The notes below the pieces were generated by a model. It was given only the letters and a program-made list of their open reading frames with translations. It searched no databases and was not told the DNA's origin. A program made the position numbers and the translations under genes. Below are positions 46,979-57,133 of a DNA stretch of 64,000 nt, one piece after another; within the stretch, counting starts at the first letter, position 1, and every line of letters begins with the position of its first letter. The DNA comes from Geobacter sp. FeAm09 (GTDB lineage: Bacteria > Desulfobacterota > Desulfuromonadia > Geobacterales > Pseudopelobacteraceae). The stretch spans positions 186,001 through 250,000 of the forward strand of contig NZ_CP042466.1 in the NCBI RefSeq assembly GCF_008330225.1. Direction: 5' to 3'.

Positions 46979-47752
46979 TCACCACAGCTTCCACGGAGCG
47001 GCCCCGGATTTCCACAACTCTTCCAGGTGATTTTTGTCGCGCAAGGTGTCCATGGGCTGCCAGAAGCCAGGGTGCTTGTAGGCCGTCAGCTGTCCCTCGC
47101 GGGCCAGCCTTTCCAATGGGCTACGCTCAAGGATTGTGTCGTCACCCTCTAGGTAGTTGAATACCTCAGGTTGCAACACAAAGAAACCGGCGTTGATCCA
47201 AGCACCATCCCCTTTGGGCTTTTCCTGGAAACCGAGCACGTGGTTGCTGTTATCGAGGTTAAGGGCGCCGAAGCGGCCTCCCGGTTGGGTTGCGGTCACC
47301 GTGGCCAGTTTGCCGTGGTTGTTGTGGTAGGCCACCAGTTGGGCGATATTCACGTCGCCCACACCATCACCATAGGTCAGCAGGAACGGTTCGTCTCCAA
47401 CATAGGGCTGGACGCGCTTGACCCGCCCGCCGGTCATGGTTTCAAGGCCGGTATTGACCAGAGTAACCGTCCAGGGCTCGGCTGAATGGTGATGGATCAT
47501 ACGCTGGTTCTGGTTCCTGAAATCAAAGGTGACATCGGCTTCATGGAGGAAATAATGAGCGAAATAATCCTTGATGCAGTACCCCTTGTAGCCGACGCAG
47601 ATGATGAAGTCATTGAATCCATAACTCGAATATATCTTCATTATATGCCAAAGGATCGGGCGTTGGCCTATTTCAATCATTGGTTTTGGTTTCAGGTGTG
47701 ATTCTTCGCTGATACGGGTGCCGAAACCACCTGCTAGTATGACAACTTTCAT
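46979..47752 (-). CDS. rfbF: Glucose-1-phosphate cytidylyltransferase
   Basis: A 257-residue nucleotidyltransferase that makes CDP-glucose from CTP and glucose-1-phosphate, the first committed step towards CDP-linked dideoxy sugars. The signature is [23 protein letters not shown], followed by [13 protein letters not shown] and [13 protein letters not shown]. The family's C-terminal [17 protein letters not shown] is also present. The ATG at 47752 follows GGAGAGATT. It is the first gene of the rfbFGH-S-E run and lies 69 bases after the epimerase gene upstream. Confidence 0.93.
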   Translation of the reverse strand: MKVVILAGGFGTRISEESHLKPKPMIEIGQRPILWHIMKIYSSYGFNDFIICVGYKGYCIKDYFAHYFLHEADVTFDFRNQNQRMIHHHSAEPWTVTLVNTGLETMTGGRVKRVQPYVGDEPFLLTYGDGVGDVNIAQLVAYHNNHGKLATVTATQPGGRFGALNLDNSNHVLGFQEKPKGDGAWINAGFFVLQPEVFNYLEGDDTILERSPLERLAREGQLTAYKHPGFWQPMDTLRDKNHLEELWKSGAAPWKLW

Positions 47753-47821
47753 GTTTCAATCTCTCCACGTAATCTTGATTATGCCATTGCCACTATTTGC
47801 GGTCATGCCAAGTATCAGGTA

Positions 47822-48832
47822 TTACAGCCCGTAATACCCCCGATACCACTCCACAAACCGTCCAATCCCCTCTTCAATGGAGGTGGCCGGCTTGAATCCC
47901 ACATCCTGCATCAGATCATCCACATCGGCATAGGTTGCCGGCACGTCGCCTGCCTGGATCGGCAGCAGGTTCTTCTCCGCCTTTTTGCCCAGGCATTGCT
48001 CCAGCGTCTCGATAAAGCGCATCAGCTCCACCGGGTTGTTATTGCCGATGTTGTAGATCCGGTAGGGGGCGTAACTGGTGCCGGGGTCGGGCTGGCCGCC
48101 GCTCCAGGATGAATTTGCCGTGGCCACATGGTCCGTCACCCTGACAACCCCCTCCACGATGTCGTCGATGAAGGTGAAGTCCCGCTGCATCCTGCCGTGG
48201 TTGAAGACGTCGATCGGTTTGCCTTCAAGGATCGCCTTGGTGAAGAGAAACAGGGCCATGTCCGGCCGCCCCCAGGGGCCGTAGACGGTGAAAAAACGCA
48301 GGCCGGTGGTGGGGATGCCGTAGAGGCTGGAATAGGTGTGGGCCATCAGTTCGTTGGCCTTCTTCGTGGCGGCATACAGGGACACCGGATGGTCCACGTT
48401 GTGGTGCACGGAGAAGGGCATCCGGGTATTGGCGCCGTAGACCGAGCTGGAAGAGGCGTAAACGAGGTGCCCCACGTCGGTGTGGCGGCACCCTTCCAGG
48501 ATGTTCGTGAAGCCGACGATGTTGCTGTCGATATAGGCGTGGGGATTTTGGAGGGAGTAGCGCACCCCGGCCTGGGCGGCCAGGTTCACGACCTTGTCGA
48601 ACCGCTCTTGGGAAAAGAGGCGGGCCATGGTCTCCCGATCCTCAAGGGAGGCCCTGACGAACCGGAAGCCGGGCCGCTCCTCCAACTGCTTGAGCCGGTC
48701 ATGCTTGAGCCGGACATCGTAGTAGTCGTTCAGGTTGTCGAGGCCGATGACCTCGTCTCCCCTCTCCAGGAGACGCATGCTGAGATGAAAGCCGATAAAA
48801 CCGGCAGCGCCGGTCACGAGAATCTTAGTCAT
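47822..48832 (-). CDS. UDP-glucuronate 4-epimerase family protein
   Basis: A 336-residue extended SDR epimerase that should interconvert UDP-glucuronate and UDP-galacturonate. It has [43 protein letters not shown] (a signature of the CapI/Gae group), the catalytic [15 protein letters not shown], and [24 protein letters not shown]. The ATG at 48832 follows AAAAGGAAAACC. The sequence is GC-rich like the flanking chromosome, unlike the glycosyltransferase core of the locus. A hexuronic acid in the glycan is possible. Confidence 0.85.
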   Translation of the reverse strand: MTKILVTGAAGFIGFHLSMRLLERGDEVIGLDNLNDYYDVRLKHDRLKQLEERPGFRFVRASLEDRETMARLFSQERFDKVVNLAAQAGVRYSLQNPHAYIDSNIVGFTNILEGCRHTDVGHLVYASSSSVYGANTRMPFSVHHNVDHPVSLYAATKKANELMAHTYSSLYGIPTTGLRFFTVYGPWGRPDMALFLFTKAILEGKPIDVFNHGRMQRDFTFIDDIVEGVVRVTDHVATANSSWSGGQPDPGTSYAPYRIYNIGNNNPVELMRFIETLEQCLGKKAEKNLLPIQAGDVPATYADVDDLMQDVGFKPATSIEEGIGRFVEWYRGYYGL

Positions 48833-48893
48833 GGTTTTCCTTTTTACCCAGTGGGCAATCCGCGTCGCCCAGGTACGACGGGCCGGAGGCAGC

Positions 48894-49943
48894 TTAGCCG
48901 TCGGCCCGTTTTTCCCTCTCCGCCTGCTTCAGATCACTGTCCACCATCATGTTTACCAGTTGATCGAAGCTTGTTTTCAGTTCCCAGCCCAGCTGGCGTT
49001 TCGCCTTGGAGGGATCCCCCAGCAGCAGGTCAACCTCTGCCGGGCGGAAGTATTTGGGGTCAATCCTGATGACGACCTTGCCGCTCGCCGTGTCGATCCC
49101 CTGTTCATCAGTGCCGGTTCCCCGCCACGTTAACGGCATGCCGAGCCGCTCGAAGACCTTTTCGGCAAAGGTGCGCACCGACCAGGTTTCACCGGTGGCT
49201 ATAACGTAGTCGTCGGCCTGGTCCTGCTGCATCATGAGCCACATGGCCTCAACGTAGTCGCCGGCAAAGCCCCAGTCGCGCTTGGCATCCAGGTTGCCCA
49301 GGTAGAGACACTCCTGTACCCCCAGTTTGATGCGGGCCGCGGCGCGGGTAATCTTGCGGGTGACGAAGGTTTCGCCCCGGCGGGGCGATTCGTGGTTGAA
49401 GAGGATGCCGTTGCAGGCATACATGTTGTAGCTTTCGCGGTAATTCATCGTGATGTAAAAGGCGTAGGCCTTGGCGCAGGCATAGGGCGAACGCGGGTAG
49501 AACGGCGTGGTTTCCTTCTGGGGCGTTTCCACCACCTTGCCGTAGAGTTCCGAGGACGATGCCTGGTAGAATCGCGTATTCAGGCCGGTCTCGCGGATGC
49601 CCTCCAGGATGCGCACCGCGCCCAAGGCATCCACCTCGCCGGTGTATTCCGGGACATCGAACGACACCCTGACGTGGCTCTGGGCGCCCAGGTTGTAGAT
49701 TTCGTCCGGCTGGATCGAGCGCAGCAGGGTGTTGATGGAGCTGGCATCGTTCAGGTCGCCGTAGTGCAGGAACAGGCGGACATCCTTTTCGTGCGGGTCG
49801 CGGTAGATGTGGTTGATGCGGCCGGTATTGAAGGATGAGGAACGCCGGATCATGCCGTGGACCTCGTATCCTTTTCCCAACAGCAGTTCAGCCAGATATG
49901 AACCGTCCTGACCGGTGATGCCGGTGATGAGTGCCCGTTTCAT
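48894..49943 (-). CDS. gmd: GDP-mannose 4,6-dehydratase
   Basis: A 349-residue SDR enzyme that converts GDP-mannose to GDP-4-keto-6-deoxymannose, precursor of GDP-rhamnose, GDP-fucose or GDP-perosamine. It has [47 protein letters not shown] and the catalytic [14 protein letters not shown], all standard. The second-step enzyme (rmd, fcl or per) is not in this window. It is the first gene of the polysaccharide operon, with a candidate promoter 65 bases upstream of the ATG. Confidence 0.95.
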   Translation of the reverse strand: MKRALITGITGQDGSYLAELLLGKGYEVHGMIRRSSSFNTGRINHIYRDPHEKDVRLFLHYGDLNDASSINTLLRSIQPDEIYNLGAQSHVRVSFDVPEYTGEVDALGAVRILEGIRETGLNTRFYQASSSELYGKVVETPQKETTPFYPRSPYACAKAYAFYITMNYRESYNMYACNGILFNHESPRRGETFVTRKITRAAARIKLGVQECLYLGNLDAKRDWGFAGDYVEAMWLMMQQDQADDYVIATGETWSVRTFAEKVFERLGMPLTWRGTGTDEQGIDTASGKVVIRIDPKYFRPAEVDLLLGDPSKAKRQLGWELKTSFDQLVNMMVDSDLKQAEREKRADG

Positions 49944-50007
49944 TCTTTACTCCCAATAGTAAAATGGTGTGTGTCGTGCCTGCGCGAAGCGGTCCATCCA
50001 TATTTGA

Positions 50008-50035
50008 ATTTTACCATATACCATACTGGTGTGAA
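50008..50035 (-). promoter_or_regulatory. Candidate promoter for the polysaccharide operon
   Basis: On the minus strand, TTCACA (50035-50030) and TAAAAT (50013-50008) are 16 bases apart, about 65 bases before the gmd ATG. The 172-base AT-rich gap between gmd and cls holds nothing else recognisable. No JUMPstart-like element was found by eye. Confidence 0.45.
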
Positions 50036-50115
50036 GGATTACAAAGCAAAATTGATTAAATGTCGTGAATTTACTGGGTTATGAACAGAATTTTCCCGTG
50101 TGCCCCCCAGGACCT

Positions 50116-51548
50116 CTACAGGTAGGGCGAAAAGAGCCGCGCGCAGTTGTCCCTGAGCCTGATGGGCAGGGAGCGGCCGTCGATCTCCTCCTGGGTCACT
50201 TCGTGGGAGGTGGCGAAGGCCCGTTCGAAGTGCCGTTTGAGGCTGGCGGCAAAGGACTCGTCGAAGACGCTCAGGTTGAGTTCGAAATTGAGGCGCAGGC
50301 TGCGATGGTCGAGGTTGGCCGAGCCGACCAGAGCCCAGACGTCGTCTACCAGAAACAGTTTGGTATGGACAAAGGGGGGCGGCTGGTAGAAGACCCTGAT
50401 GCCGTTTGCCAGGAGTTCCCACAAGAGCCCGCGGGTCGCCCAGTGAACAAAGGGGAGGTTGTTCACGCCGGGCAGGACGATGCGCACGTCCACCCCGCGC
50501 AGGGCGGTGGTGATCAGTGCCGCGATCATCGGCCGGTCGGGGATGAAGTAGGGGGTCATGATGCACACGGACTTCCTGGCGCAGGAGAGCACCCCCATCA
50601 TGATGTGCTCGAGCTTGCGGAAATCCTTGTCCGGTCCGTCGCTGATGGCCCGGGCCAGGGCGCTGCCCCGGGGGGCGAGGGGGGGAAGAAGGAAGGGGTG
50701 TCCAACCGCTCGCCGGTAACAAAATACCAGTCTTCCAGAAAGGTCCTTTGCAGGTCGGCCACCACCGGACCCTGAACGAAAAAGTGCATGTCCCGGATGC
50801 CGGTGCATCTGTCGGCGGAGGCCGGCTGGTGGCGGCTACGGATGTTCATGCCGCCGGTAAAGGCCTCGCGGCCGTCGATGATCAATAATTTACGGTGATT
50901 GCGCAGGTTGATGTAGGCGCCCCGACTCAGGGGGAGGTAGCGGACCAGGCGCACCTTGGTGCCTGCCAGGGCCGTGCGGGGAAGGTGGCGACTATACTTC
51001 TCCCCCAGGGCGTCGATGATAATCCGCACCTCGACGCCCCGGGCGGCCGCCTCCCTGAGCTGATCGACGAATTGGGCGCCGATGCCGTCGGCATCGAAGA
51101 TATAACTGCTCAGGTTGATGCTTTCCCCGGCCCGTTTGATGGCCGCCAGCATGGCCGGGTAGGCCTCCTCCCCATCCACCAGCGGCATGATGCGGTTTCC
51201 CTCCCGCAGCCTGGTGCGCACCACCCGGTCGCCCAATACCCGCAGGTCATCCAGGTGCGCCGCTGCCGGAGGAAGCCGCAGAGCCGCGCCGCTCTCCTCC
51301 TCGAAGGGGTGTATCTCGCCTCCGCTGAGCCTGCGGCCGCTTTCCTGCCAGCGCCGTGCCCGGCGGGAGATGCGGTTGACCCCCAGGCACCAGTACAGGA
51401 ATGGGCCGAGCAGCGGCAACGTCAGGCTGATGCTCAGCCAGCCCAGGGCCGAGCGGGAATCGCGTTTGTGGAGCAGGGCGTGCCCCGCCGTGGCCAGCGA
51501 GAGCAGGCAGGTGCAGAGGGCAAACAGGGCGATGAAGACATGATCCAT
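50116..51548 (-). CDS. cls: Cardiolipin synthase (phospholipase D family), interrupted by one apparent frameshift
   Basis: Together two frames make a protein of about 477 residues with the Cls layout: two N-terminal membrane helices (about 3-22 and 34-56), a first PLD motif NLRNHRKLLIIDGREAFTGG and a second FVHTKLFLVDDVWALVGSANLD, both with HxK and downstream residues intact. The enzyme condenses two phosphatidylglycerols into cardiolipin. The break is at a run of seven C (plus-strand G 50679-50685) between the domains: one more C joins SFFPP to LAPRGSALARAISDG. The ATG at 51548 follows eight bases after the stop of a Rieske gene. Either a sequencing error or a real null mutation. Confidence 0.85.
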
Positions 51549-51556
51549 GGAGCGGT

Positions 51557-51856
51557 CTATGCCGGATCGATGAGGATGGCGTCTCCGCTGATCTGGACGG
51601 GAAAGGTCTTCAGGGTGAACTCGGGGTGGTCCGCGCATGTGCCGTCGGTCAGGCTGAAACGGTAACCGTGGCGCGGGCAGGCGATATACCCCTCCTTCAC
51701 GATGGCTGCGTTCATGGGGCTCCCCTGGTGGGGGCATTCGTTCTCGCAGGCGTAGATGGTCCCTTTCACGTTGACCAGGAGAACCTCCCGGCCCGAGGCG
51801 GAAACGACCTTCTTGCCGAAGTTGGGAACCTCGCCGACCTTTGCCACCGGTGTCAT
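51557..51856 (-). CDS. Rieske [2Fe-2S] ferredoxin-like protein
   Basis: A 99-residue soluble Rieske protein. The cluster ligands are in CPHQGSPM (Cys, His) and CPRHGYRFSL (Cys, His), i.e. CxH...CxxH. No membrane anchor or signal peptide is present, which fits a cytoplasmic electron carrier such as NirD- or dioxygenase-type ferredoxins. The ATG at 51856 has AAGGAGG at a good distance. It precedes cls by eight bases. Its redox partner is not visible. Confidence 0.88.
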   Translation of the reverse strand: MTPVAKVGEVPNFGKKVVSASGREVLLVNVKGTIYACENECPHQGSPMNAAIVKEGYIACPRHGYRFSLTDGTCADHPEFTLKTFPVQISGDAILIDPA

Positions 51857-52303
51857 GGGAGCACCTCCTTGAAGGGATGAATTTGGCTAACCTACCTTAA
51901 AAAGGCTAAAAAGACAAGGAACATCACATGGTTTAAGGTCTGTAGCTACAGGGAAAACCTGACGCGGCGAAAAAAGTGCCGGCGGTGCACAGTGCCGGGT
52001 CCGTTGGTCACGGCACAAAAAAAAATCATGGGGCAAAAAACTGATCAAAAAACAGGCAATTTGAAGGGTCGTTCGGTAGGTAAAAGAGCAGTGGTCTATG
52101 GTCGATGTGCTGCATGTATTTGATATTGTTGTTAAATACAATGTGGCATGCTCTGTGCTAAAGAGATTTCCATAAAGCGAGGTGCAGCGGACAAGACAAA
52201 TACATATATTCACGCATTCTACTCTACAGAACGTGCATCGATGAAACCAATGTCGCTTTCATCCAATCACCGTTCAAAATCAACGATGAAAAGGAGAGGA
52301 AAG
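51857..52303. other. 447-base AT-rich intergenic region with the sigma-54 promoter
   Basis: This gap separates the divergent Rieske/cls and ammonium-transport groups. It contains the -24/-12 promoter at 52144-52159 and A-rich stretches upstream that might help DNA bending. No convincing NtrC-type pair of palindromes was found by eye. Reading frames here are short and unconvincing. Confidence 0.6.
52144..52159 (+). promoter_or_regulatory. Sigma-54 (-24/-12) promoter
   Basis: TGGCATGCTCTGTGCT matches the consensus TGGCACGnnnnTTGCW with GG and GC exactly at the required spacing; two of the usual bases differ. It lies 145 bases before the outer-membrane protein that leads glnK-amtB. Control by nitrogen status through RpoN and an NtrC-type activator fits the genes. 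Confidence 0.7.
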
Positions 52304-53119
52304 ATGAGGATTGGTAACGTAGTAGCAACAACAATGGCAGCACTGGCCCTTGCCTGTGGTACGGCACTGGCTACCCCTTCAACACAGATTTGGATCCCTT
52401 CCCCCGATGTCAAAGGCTTCAAAGAGATTCACGTCGATATCGACAATTATACCCGTTTTTCCGGAAAAACCGAAAATGGCTTCAACCCCAATCTGTACAA
52501 TATCGGCCTGAGCGCCGGCGTACTGCCGTCGGAAAACGTCAAGCTGGAGGTCGGGGTTGACTTTCTCAAGTCGGGTTACCAGAACGATGCCATTTACGGC
52601 TATGACCGGGCCCCCTTCTATTTCAACGCAAAACTGGGTACGCCCGAAGATGCATTCGGCGTCAAGGGGCTGCCCCAGTTCGCCATAGGCGCATATAATC
52701 TCGGCACCTACGAAAAGCTGGAGAAAGGGCTCTCCACCCGGCAGAATATCGTGTATGGCCTGGTCGGGAAAACCCTGCCGGTCGTAGGCCGCTTCTCCGC
52801 GGGTGGCTACTACGGCTCCGAGCGGGCTCTCGGCAAGGGTGCCAACAGCGGCGTGATGGCGTCCTGGGACCGCACCATGAGCGAGATCTCCGACAAGCTC
52901 TGGCTGGCGGTCGATTACATGGGTGGCAACAACGCCAACGGCGAGGTTTCGGTGGGCGGTTCGTGGGCCTTTTCCAAACAGGTCTCGTTGATCGTCGGCG
53001 TTGTCTTTTTCAACCCGTTCTACACCACATCGGCTGCCGACCCCAGCAACGGCAACGGGGGCAATATCAACCCCGGCGGCAAGCCGGCCTTGACCACCCA
53101 ACTGGATATCGCATTCTAA
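52304..53119 (+). CDS. Predicted outer-membrane protein of the glnK-amtB cluster
   Basis: A 271-residue exported protein. The signal peptide covers about residues 1-24 (VVATTMAALALACGTALATP). The remainder has many amphipathic strands rich in Gly, Tyr and Phe and ends ALTTQLDIAF, consistent with an outer-membrane beta-barrel. No named family is recognised by eye. ATG 52304 was chosen because AGGAGAGGAAAG precedes it and the signal peptide starts there; about 52 upstream in-frame codons lie in the promoter leader. It may be a porin for ammonium or small amines. Confidence 0.7.
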   Translation: MRIGNVVATTMAALALACGTALATPSTQIWIPSPDVKGFKEIHVDIDNYTRFSGKTENGFNPNLYNIGLSAGVLPSENVKLEVGVDFLKSGYQNDAIYGYDRAPFYFNAKLGTPEDAFGVKGLPQFAIGAYNLGTYEKLEKGLSTRQNIVYGLVGKTLPVVGRFSAGGYYGSERALGKGANSGVMASWDRTMSEISDKLWLAVDYMGGNNANGEVSVGGSWAFSKQVSLIVGVVFFNPFYTTSAADPSNGNGGNINPGGKPALTTQLDIAF

Positions 53120-53551
<432 letters not shown>

Positions 53552-53593
53552 CAACCATATCCGGATATAACCACTTACCTACGGAGGACTATC

Positions 53594-55081
53594 ATGAAGC
53601 TCAAACTGTATTTTGCCGCAATAATGCTCGTCATCCTGGCCGGTCTGCTACCGATCTGCGCCATGGCCGAAGAGAAGCAAGATGCCGCCCCGGCCGCCGC
53701 ACCTGCTGCAACCGCTCCTGCCGCGGCACCTGCCGCCGCCCCGGCAGCAGCGCCTGCTCCGGCTCCGGCAGCCGCCGCTCCGGCCACGCCACCTGACGTC
53801 AAGCCGGTGCTCAATACCGGCGACACCGCCTGGATGCTGGTTTCCGCAGCCCTGGTACTGCTGATGATCCCCGGCCTGGCCCTGTTCTACGGCGGTATGG
53901 TCCGTCAGAAGAACGTGCTCTCCACCATGATGCATTCGTTCGTGGCCATGGGTATCGTCGGCGTGCAGTGGGCCGTTATCGGCTACTCCCTCGCTTTTGC
54001 CCCCGACCTTGGCGGTGGCCTCCTGGGCAACTTCAGCAAGTTCATGCTGAACGGCCTGATCATCATGAAGGATGCGGCCAGCGGCACAGTGGACTGGGCC
54101 CTGTTCCAGAACTACGCCAAGGAGCCCGGCGCGATCCCCGAAATAGTCTTCGCCATGTACCAGGCCATGTTCGCCATGATCACCGTGGCCCTCATCTCCG
54201 GCGCCCTGGCGGAGCGCGTCAAGTTCTCGGCCTACTGCCTGTTCGTCCTGCTCTGGACCACCCTGGTGTATGACCCCCTGGCCCACTGGGTCTGGATGAC
54301 CGACGGCTGGCTGTTCAAAAAAGGCGCCCTGGACTTTGCCGGCGGCACCGTCGTCCACCTCTCCTCCGGTATCTCGGCCCTGGCGTTCCTGGTCTTTCTC
54401 GGCAAGCGTCACGGCTTCCCCACCGAGCGCATGGCTCCCCATAACCTGCCGCTGACCCTGCTGGGCGTCGGTCTGCTCTGGTTCGGCTGGTTCGGGTTCA
54501 ACGCCGGTTCCGCGGTTGTCGGCGTCAACACCTCCGATGCCGCCGGCGGCCTGGCCGGCCTGGCCTTCGCCACCACCACCATCGCCCCGGCTGCCGCCGG
54601 CCTTTCCTGGATGTTCGCCGAGTGGTTCCATGCCGGCAAACCCAGCGCCCTCGGCTTCGGTTCGGGCGTCGTGGCCGGCCTGGTCGTCATCACCCCGGCA
54701 GCCGGTTTCGTACAGCCTGGCGCGGCCCTGATCATGGGCATCGCGGCTGGTATCGTCTGCTACCTGGGCGTGCTGCTGAAAGCCAAGCTGAAATACGACG
54801 ACTCCCTGGATGCCTTTGGCGTACACGGCATCGGCGGCACCTTCGGCGCCATCGTGACCGGCATCTTTGCCACCGTCGGTGCAACCGGCCTTCTGGCCGG
54901 CAATGCCAAGCAGCTCATGATCCAGTTGATCGCCGTTCTGGCTGCCGGCGCCTACGCCTTCATCGTCACCCTGATCATCTCCTTTGTCCTCGACAAGACC
55001 ATCGGCCTGCGCGTGGAGAAGGAAGACGAGATCATGGGCCTCGACCAGACGCAGCATTCCGAGTCCGGCTACAATATGTAA
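53594..55081 (+). CDS. amtB: Ammonium transporter AmtB
   Basis: A 495-residue Amt family channel with a cleavable signal peptide (about residues 1-25), then an Ala/Pro-rich linker of about 45 residues (25-70) and 11 membrane helices. Typical motifs include ALFYGGMVRQKNVLSTMMHS, the twin-His region HLSSGISALA and DSLDAFGVHGIGGTFGAI. The channel conducts ammonium into the cell and is closed by GlnK. The alanine/proline spacer between signal peptide and first helix is longer than in E. coli AmtB. A kinase gene follows 100 bases downstream. Confidence 0.95.
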   Translation: MKLKLYFAAIMLVILAGLLPICAMAEEKQDAAPAAAPAATAPAAAPAAAPAAAPAPAPAAAAPATPPDVKPVLNTGDTAWMLVSAALVLLMIPGLALFYGGMVRQKNVLSTMMHSFVAMGIVGVQWAVIGYSLAFAPDLGGGLLGNFSKFMLNGLIIMKDAASGTVDWALFQNYAKEPGAIPEIVFAMYQAMFAMITVALISGALAERVKFSAYCLFVLLWTTLVYDPLAHWVWMTDGWLFKKGALDFAGGTVVHLSSGISALAFLVFLGKRHGFPTERMAPHNLPLTLLGVGLLWFGWFGFNAGSAVVGVNTSDAAGGLAGLAFATTTIAPAAAGLSWMFAEWFHAGKPSALGFGSGVVAGLVVITPAAGFVQPGAALIMGIAAGIVCYLGVLLKAKLKYDDSLDAFGVHGIGGTFGAIVTGIFATVGATGLLAGNAKQLMIQLIAVLAAGAYAFIVTLIISFVLDKTIGLRVEKEDEIMGLDQTQHSESGYNM

Positions 55082-55112
55082 CAGTCCTTTCAACCTCAGC
55101 ATCAACCAAGAA

Positions 55113-55142
55113 GCGGAAGCCGTCCCCCGGGGCGGCTTCCGC
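55113..55142 (+). terminator. Hairpin after amtB
   Basis: A perfect 10-base stem GCGGAAGCCG / CGGCTTCCGC (55113-55122 with 55133-55142). There is no strong T tract, so it may be a weak terminator or mRNA-stabilising structure between amtB and the kinase gene. Confidence 0.5.
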
Positions 55143-55181
55143 ACCTGTCACTCACTCTGACGAATCCTCCCGGAGATCAGT

Positions 55182-55934
55182 ATGGAAACCCCGGCAGACA
55201 GGCATATCGACGGAGCCATCAGTCAAGAGCTTCTCAAACAATTGGCATACAACGAGAAGATGTCTGAACTCGGTAGGATCTCCGCCGGCGTGGTGCATGA
55301 ACTGAACGCGCCGCTTTCAGTCATCATCTCGGCCTCCCAGTTGATCATGCGGGAAGCCGACGTGCCGGAATTCGTGCGGGAGATGGTCGCCCGGATCAGT
55401 TCCGAGGCCATGCGCCTTTCCCACATGACGCGGGGGCTGCTCAATTTCAGCAGCCAGGAGGAAGCGGAATCGGGCGGGGAGGCGGACGTCAATCTTACGG
55501 TGGAGTTCGTGCTGGACTTTCTCGATTACGAGGCGGCGCGGCGCGGCGTAACCCTTTTGCGCAAGCTGGACTACCATCTGCCGGTGGTGGAGGTCGGCGC
55601 CAACCTCTTGAAGCAGGTCCTGCTCAACATCATCATGAATGCCCTGCAGGCCATGGAAGAGCTGGAGGGAGGGAGCCTGATGGTCGAAACCGTGGAGCCG
55701 GAGCCGGGAAAGGTGAGCATCGTCATCACCGATACCGGGCCCGGAATCCCGGCCGCAGCGCTGACCAGGATCTTCGACCCCTATTTCACCACCAAAAAGC
55801 CGGGTGAAGGTACCGGGCTCGGGCTGTTCGTCACCAGGACGCTTGTGGAAAATCTGGGGGGGAGCATCGGAGTGCGGAGCACGGAAGGTGAGGGGACGAC
55901 CTTTACCGTGACCTTCGCCGCTGAAGAGTCCTGA
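55182..55934 (+). CDS. Sensor histidine kinase without sensory domain
   Basis: A 250-residue soluble kinase. After a short N-terminal helix the phospho-acceptor box is SAGVVHELNAPLSVIISASQLI. The ATPase domain has the N box NIIMNALQAMEE, G1 DTGPGIP, the F box FDPYFTTKK and G2 GTGLGLFVT. It resembles NtrB-type kinases but lacks the PAS sensor. Close to glnK-amtB on the same strand, it may receive nitrogen status through PII; no response regulator is adjacent. It converges on the cbpA-like gene with a gap of only 37 bases. Confidence 0.85.
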   Translation: METPADRHIDGAISQELLKQLAYNEKMSELGRISAGVVHELNAPLSVIISASQLIMREADVPEFVREMVARISSEAMRLSHMTRGLLNFSSQEEAESGGEADVNLTVEFVLDFLDYEAARRGVTLLRKLDYHLPVVEVGANLLKQVLLNIIMNALQAMEELEGGSLMVETVEPEPGKVSIVITDTGPGIPAAALTRIFDPYFTTKKPGEGTGLGLFVTRTLVENLGGSIGVRSTEGEGTTFTVTFAAEES

Positions 55935-55971
55935 GGCGTCTTGCCGCCCACCCTGCCGTCCAACCGTTGTC

Positions 55972-56868
55972 CTACAGGCCGTGTTCGGCCAATTCCTCCA
56001 CCAGCCTTTTCTGCTCCGCACTCAGAGAGCCCGGCACCTGGATGGTGACCTTCACGTAAAGATCCCCCTTGGTGTTCGATCCCAGCGGTTTTACGCCGCA
56101 CCCCTTCAGACGGATCTTCGTACCGGCCTGAATGCCTGCCGGCACCTTGATGCGCTTATCCCCCTCCAGGGTGGGCACATCCAGCGATGTCCCCAGGCAA
56201 GCCGCACTGAACGGTATGGAGCGCTCCACGAACAGGTCGCCTCCCTCGCGGGTAAAGACCGGGTCGGCCAGCACGCGGATGATCAGGTAGAGGTCGCCCG
56301 GCTGCCCGCCGCTCTCCCCCGGCCCCCCCTTGCCGGCAATGCGGATCTTGCTGCCGTTTTCCACGCCTGCGGGGATTTTAACCTTGAGCTCCTCGCGGTT
56401 GCCGTTCCTGCGGAAAGCCACCAGCTTTTCAGAGCCCTGGGCGGCATCGCGGAAGCTGACGTCGGTTTCCATTTCATGGTCGGCGCCTTTTTGGGGCGCC
56501 GCCCGGAAGCCGCTCCGCCCGCCGCGGCCAAAGGCCCCCCCGAACAGGCGGGAAAAGATGTCCTCTCCTCCCCCCGCCCCCATATCCTTGTAGGCGTTGC
56601 CGAAGTCGAAACCGCGGAAGATGTCCTCCTGGCTGTACTGGCGATGAAAACCGCTGGAGCCGAAGGTGTCGTACTCTTCCTTCTTCTTGGAATCGGAGAG
56701 CACGGCATAGGCCTCGTTGATCTCCTTGAATTTATCCTCCGAGGCCTTGTCCCCCGGGTTGCGGTCGGGGTGATACTTGACCGCCAGCTTGCGGAAGGCT
56801 TTCTTGATCTCCTCCGGGGTGGCGTTCTTATCGACTCCCAGCGCTTTGTAATAGTCTGTCTGTGCCAT
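55972..56868 (-). CDS. DnaJ/CbpA-type co-chaperone
   Basis: A 298-residue J-domain protein. The J domain covers residues 1-70 with the [13 protein letters not shown] motif. A Gly/Phe-rich region follows (about 75-120), then two C-terminal substrate-binding beta domains (about 125-290). The cysteine-rich zinc finger of DnaJ is absent, so it is of the CbpA (type II) class that assists DnaK. The ATG at 56868 was chosen over 56877, because AAAGGA lies at a proper distance only for it. No dnaK is near. Confidence 0.88.
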   Translation of the reverse strand: MAQTDYYKALGVDKNATPEEIKKAFRKLAVKYHPDRNPGDKASEDKFKEINEAYAVLSDSKKKEEYDTFGSSGFHRQYSQEDIFRGFDFGNAYKDMGAGGGEDIFSRLFGGAFGRGGRSGFRAAPQKGADHEMETDVSFRDAAQGSEKLVAFRRNGNREELKVKIPAGVENGSKIRIAGKGGPGESGGQPGDLYLIIRVLADPVFTREGGDLFVERSIPFSAACLGTSLDVPTLEGDKRIKVPAGIQAGTKIRLKGCGVKPLGSNTKGDLYVKVTIQVPGSLSAEQKRLVEELAEHGL

Positions 56869-56992
56869 GGTTTCCATCCTTTATCATGCGTCGCTCTCAG
56901 CAAAATGTAATTGCTGGGCGCGCTCCTGTCAATGAATCCCTTTGCACGAGGCTGCACATCTTGCCGCCCATCCGGGGAAAGTTTGCACACTC

Positions 56993-57009
56993 TTAACCGG
57001 ACCTTAACA
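56993..57009 (+). promoter_or_regulatory. Tandem TTAAC repeats, possible Pho-type box
   Basis: TTAACC-ggacc-TTAACA gives two direct repeats with 11-base periodicity, similar in layout to PhoP/PhoB half sites. It lies about 125 bases upstream of a metallophosphoesterase start. The match is short, so it is only a candidate phosphate-regulation site. Confidence 0.3.
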
Positions 57010-57133
57010 CCATCATCAGGGATTGTCTGGTAGTAACACATATCTCGGTTAGGGACGCATCCAGGCCTTTTGCCCCCTGGATGTCGCCCGCAGACACGGG
57101 GCAAAAACATTACATGAAGGAGGAGATGAACGT

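Noticed and set aside
52000-52140. NtrC enhancer sites upstream of the sigma-54 promoter
   Set aside because: Only isolated GCAC/GTGC half sites are visible; no convincing palindrome pair.
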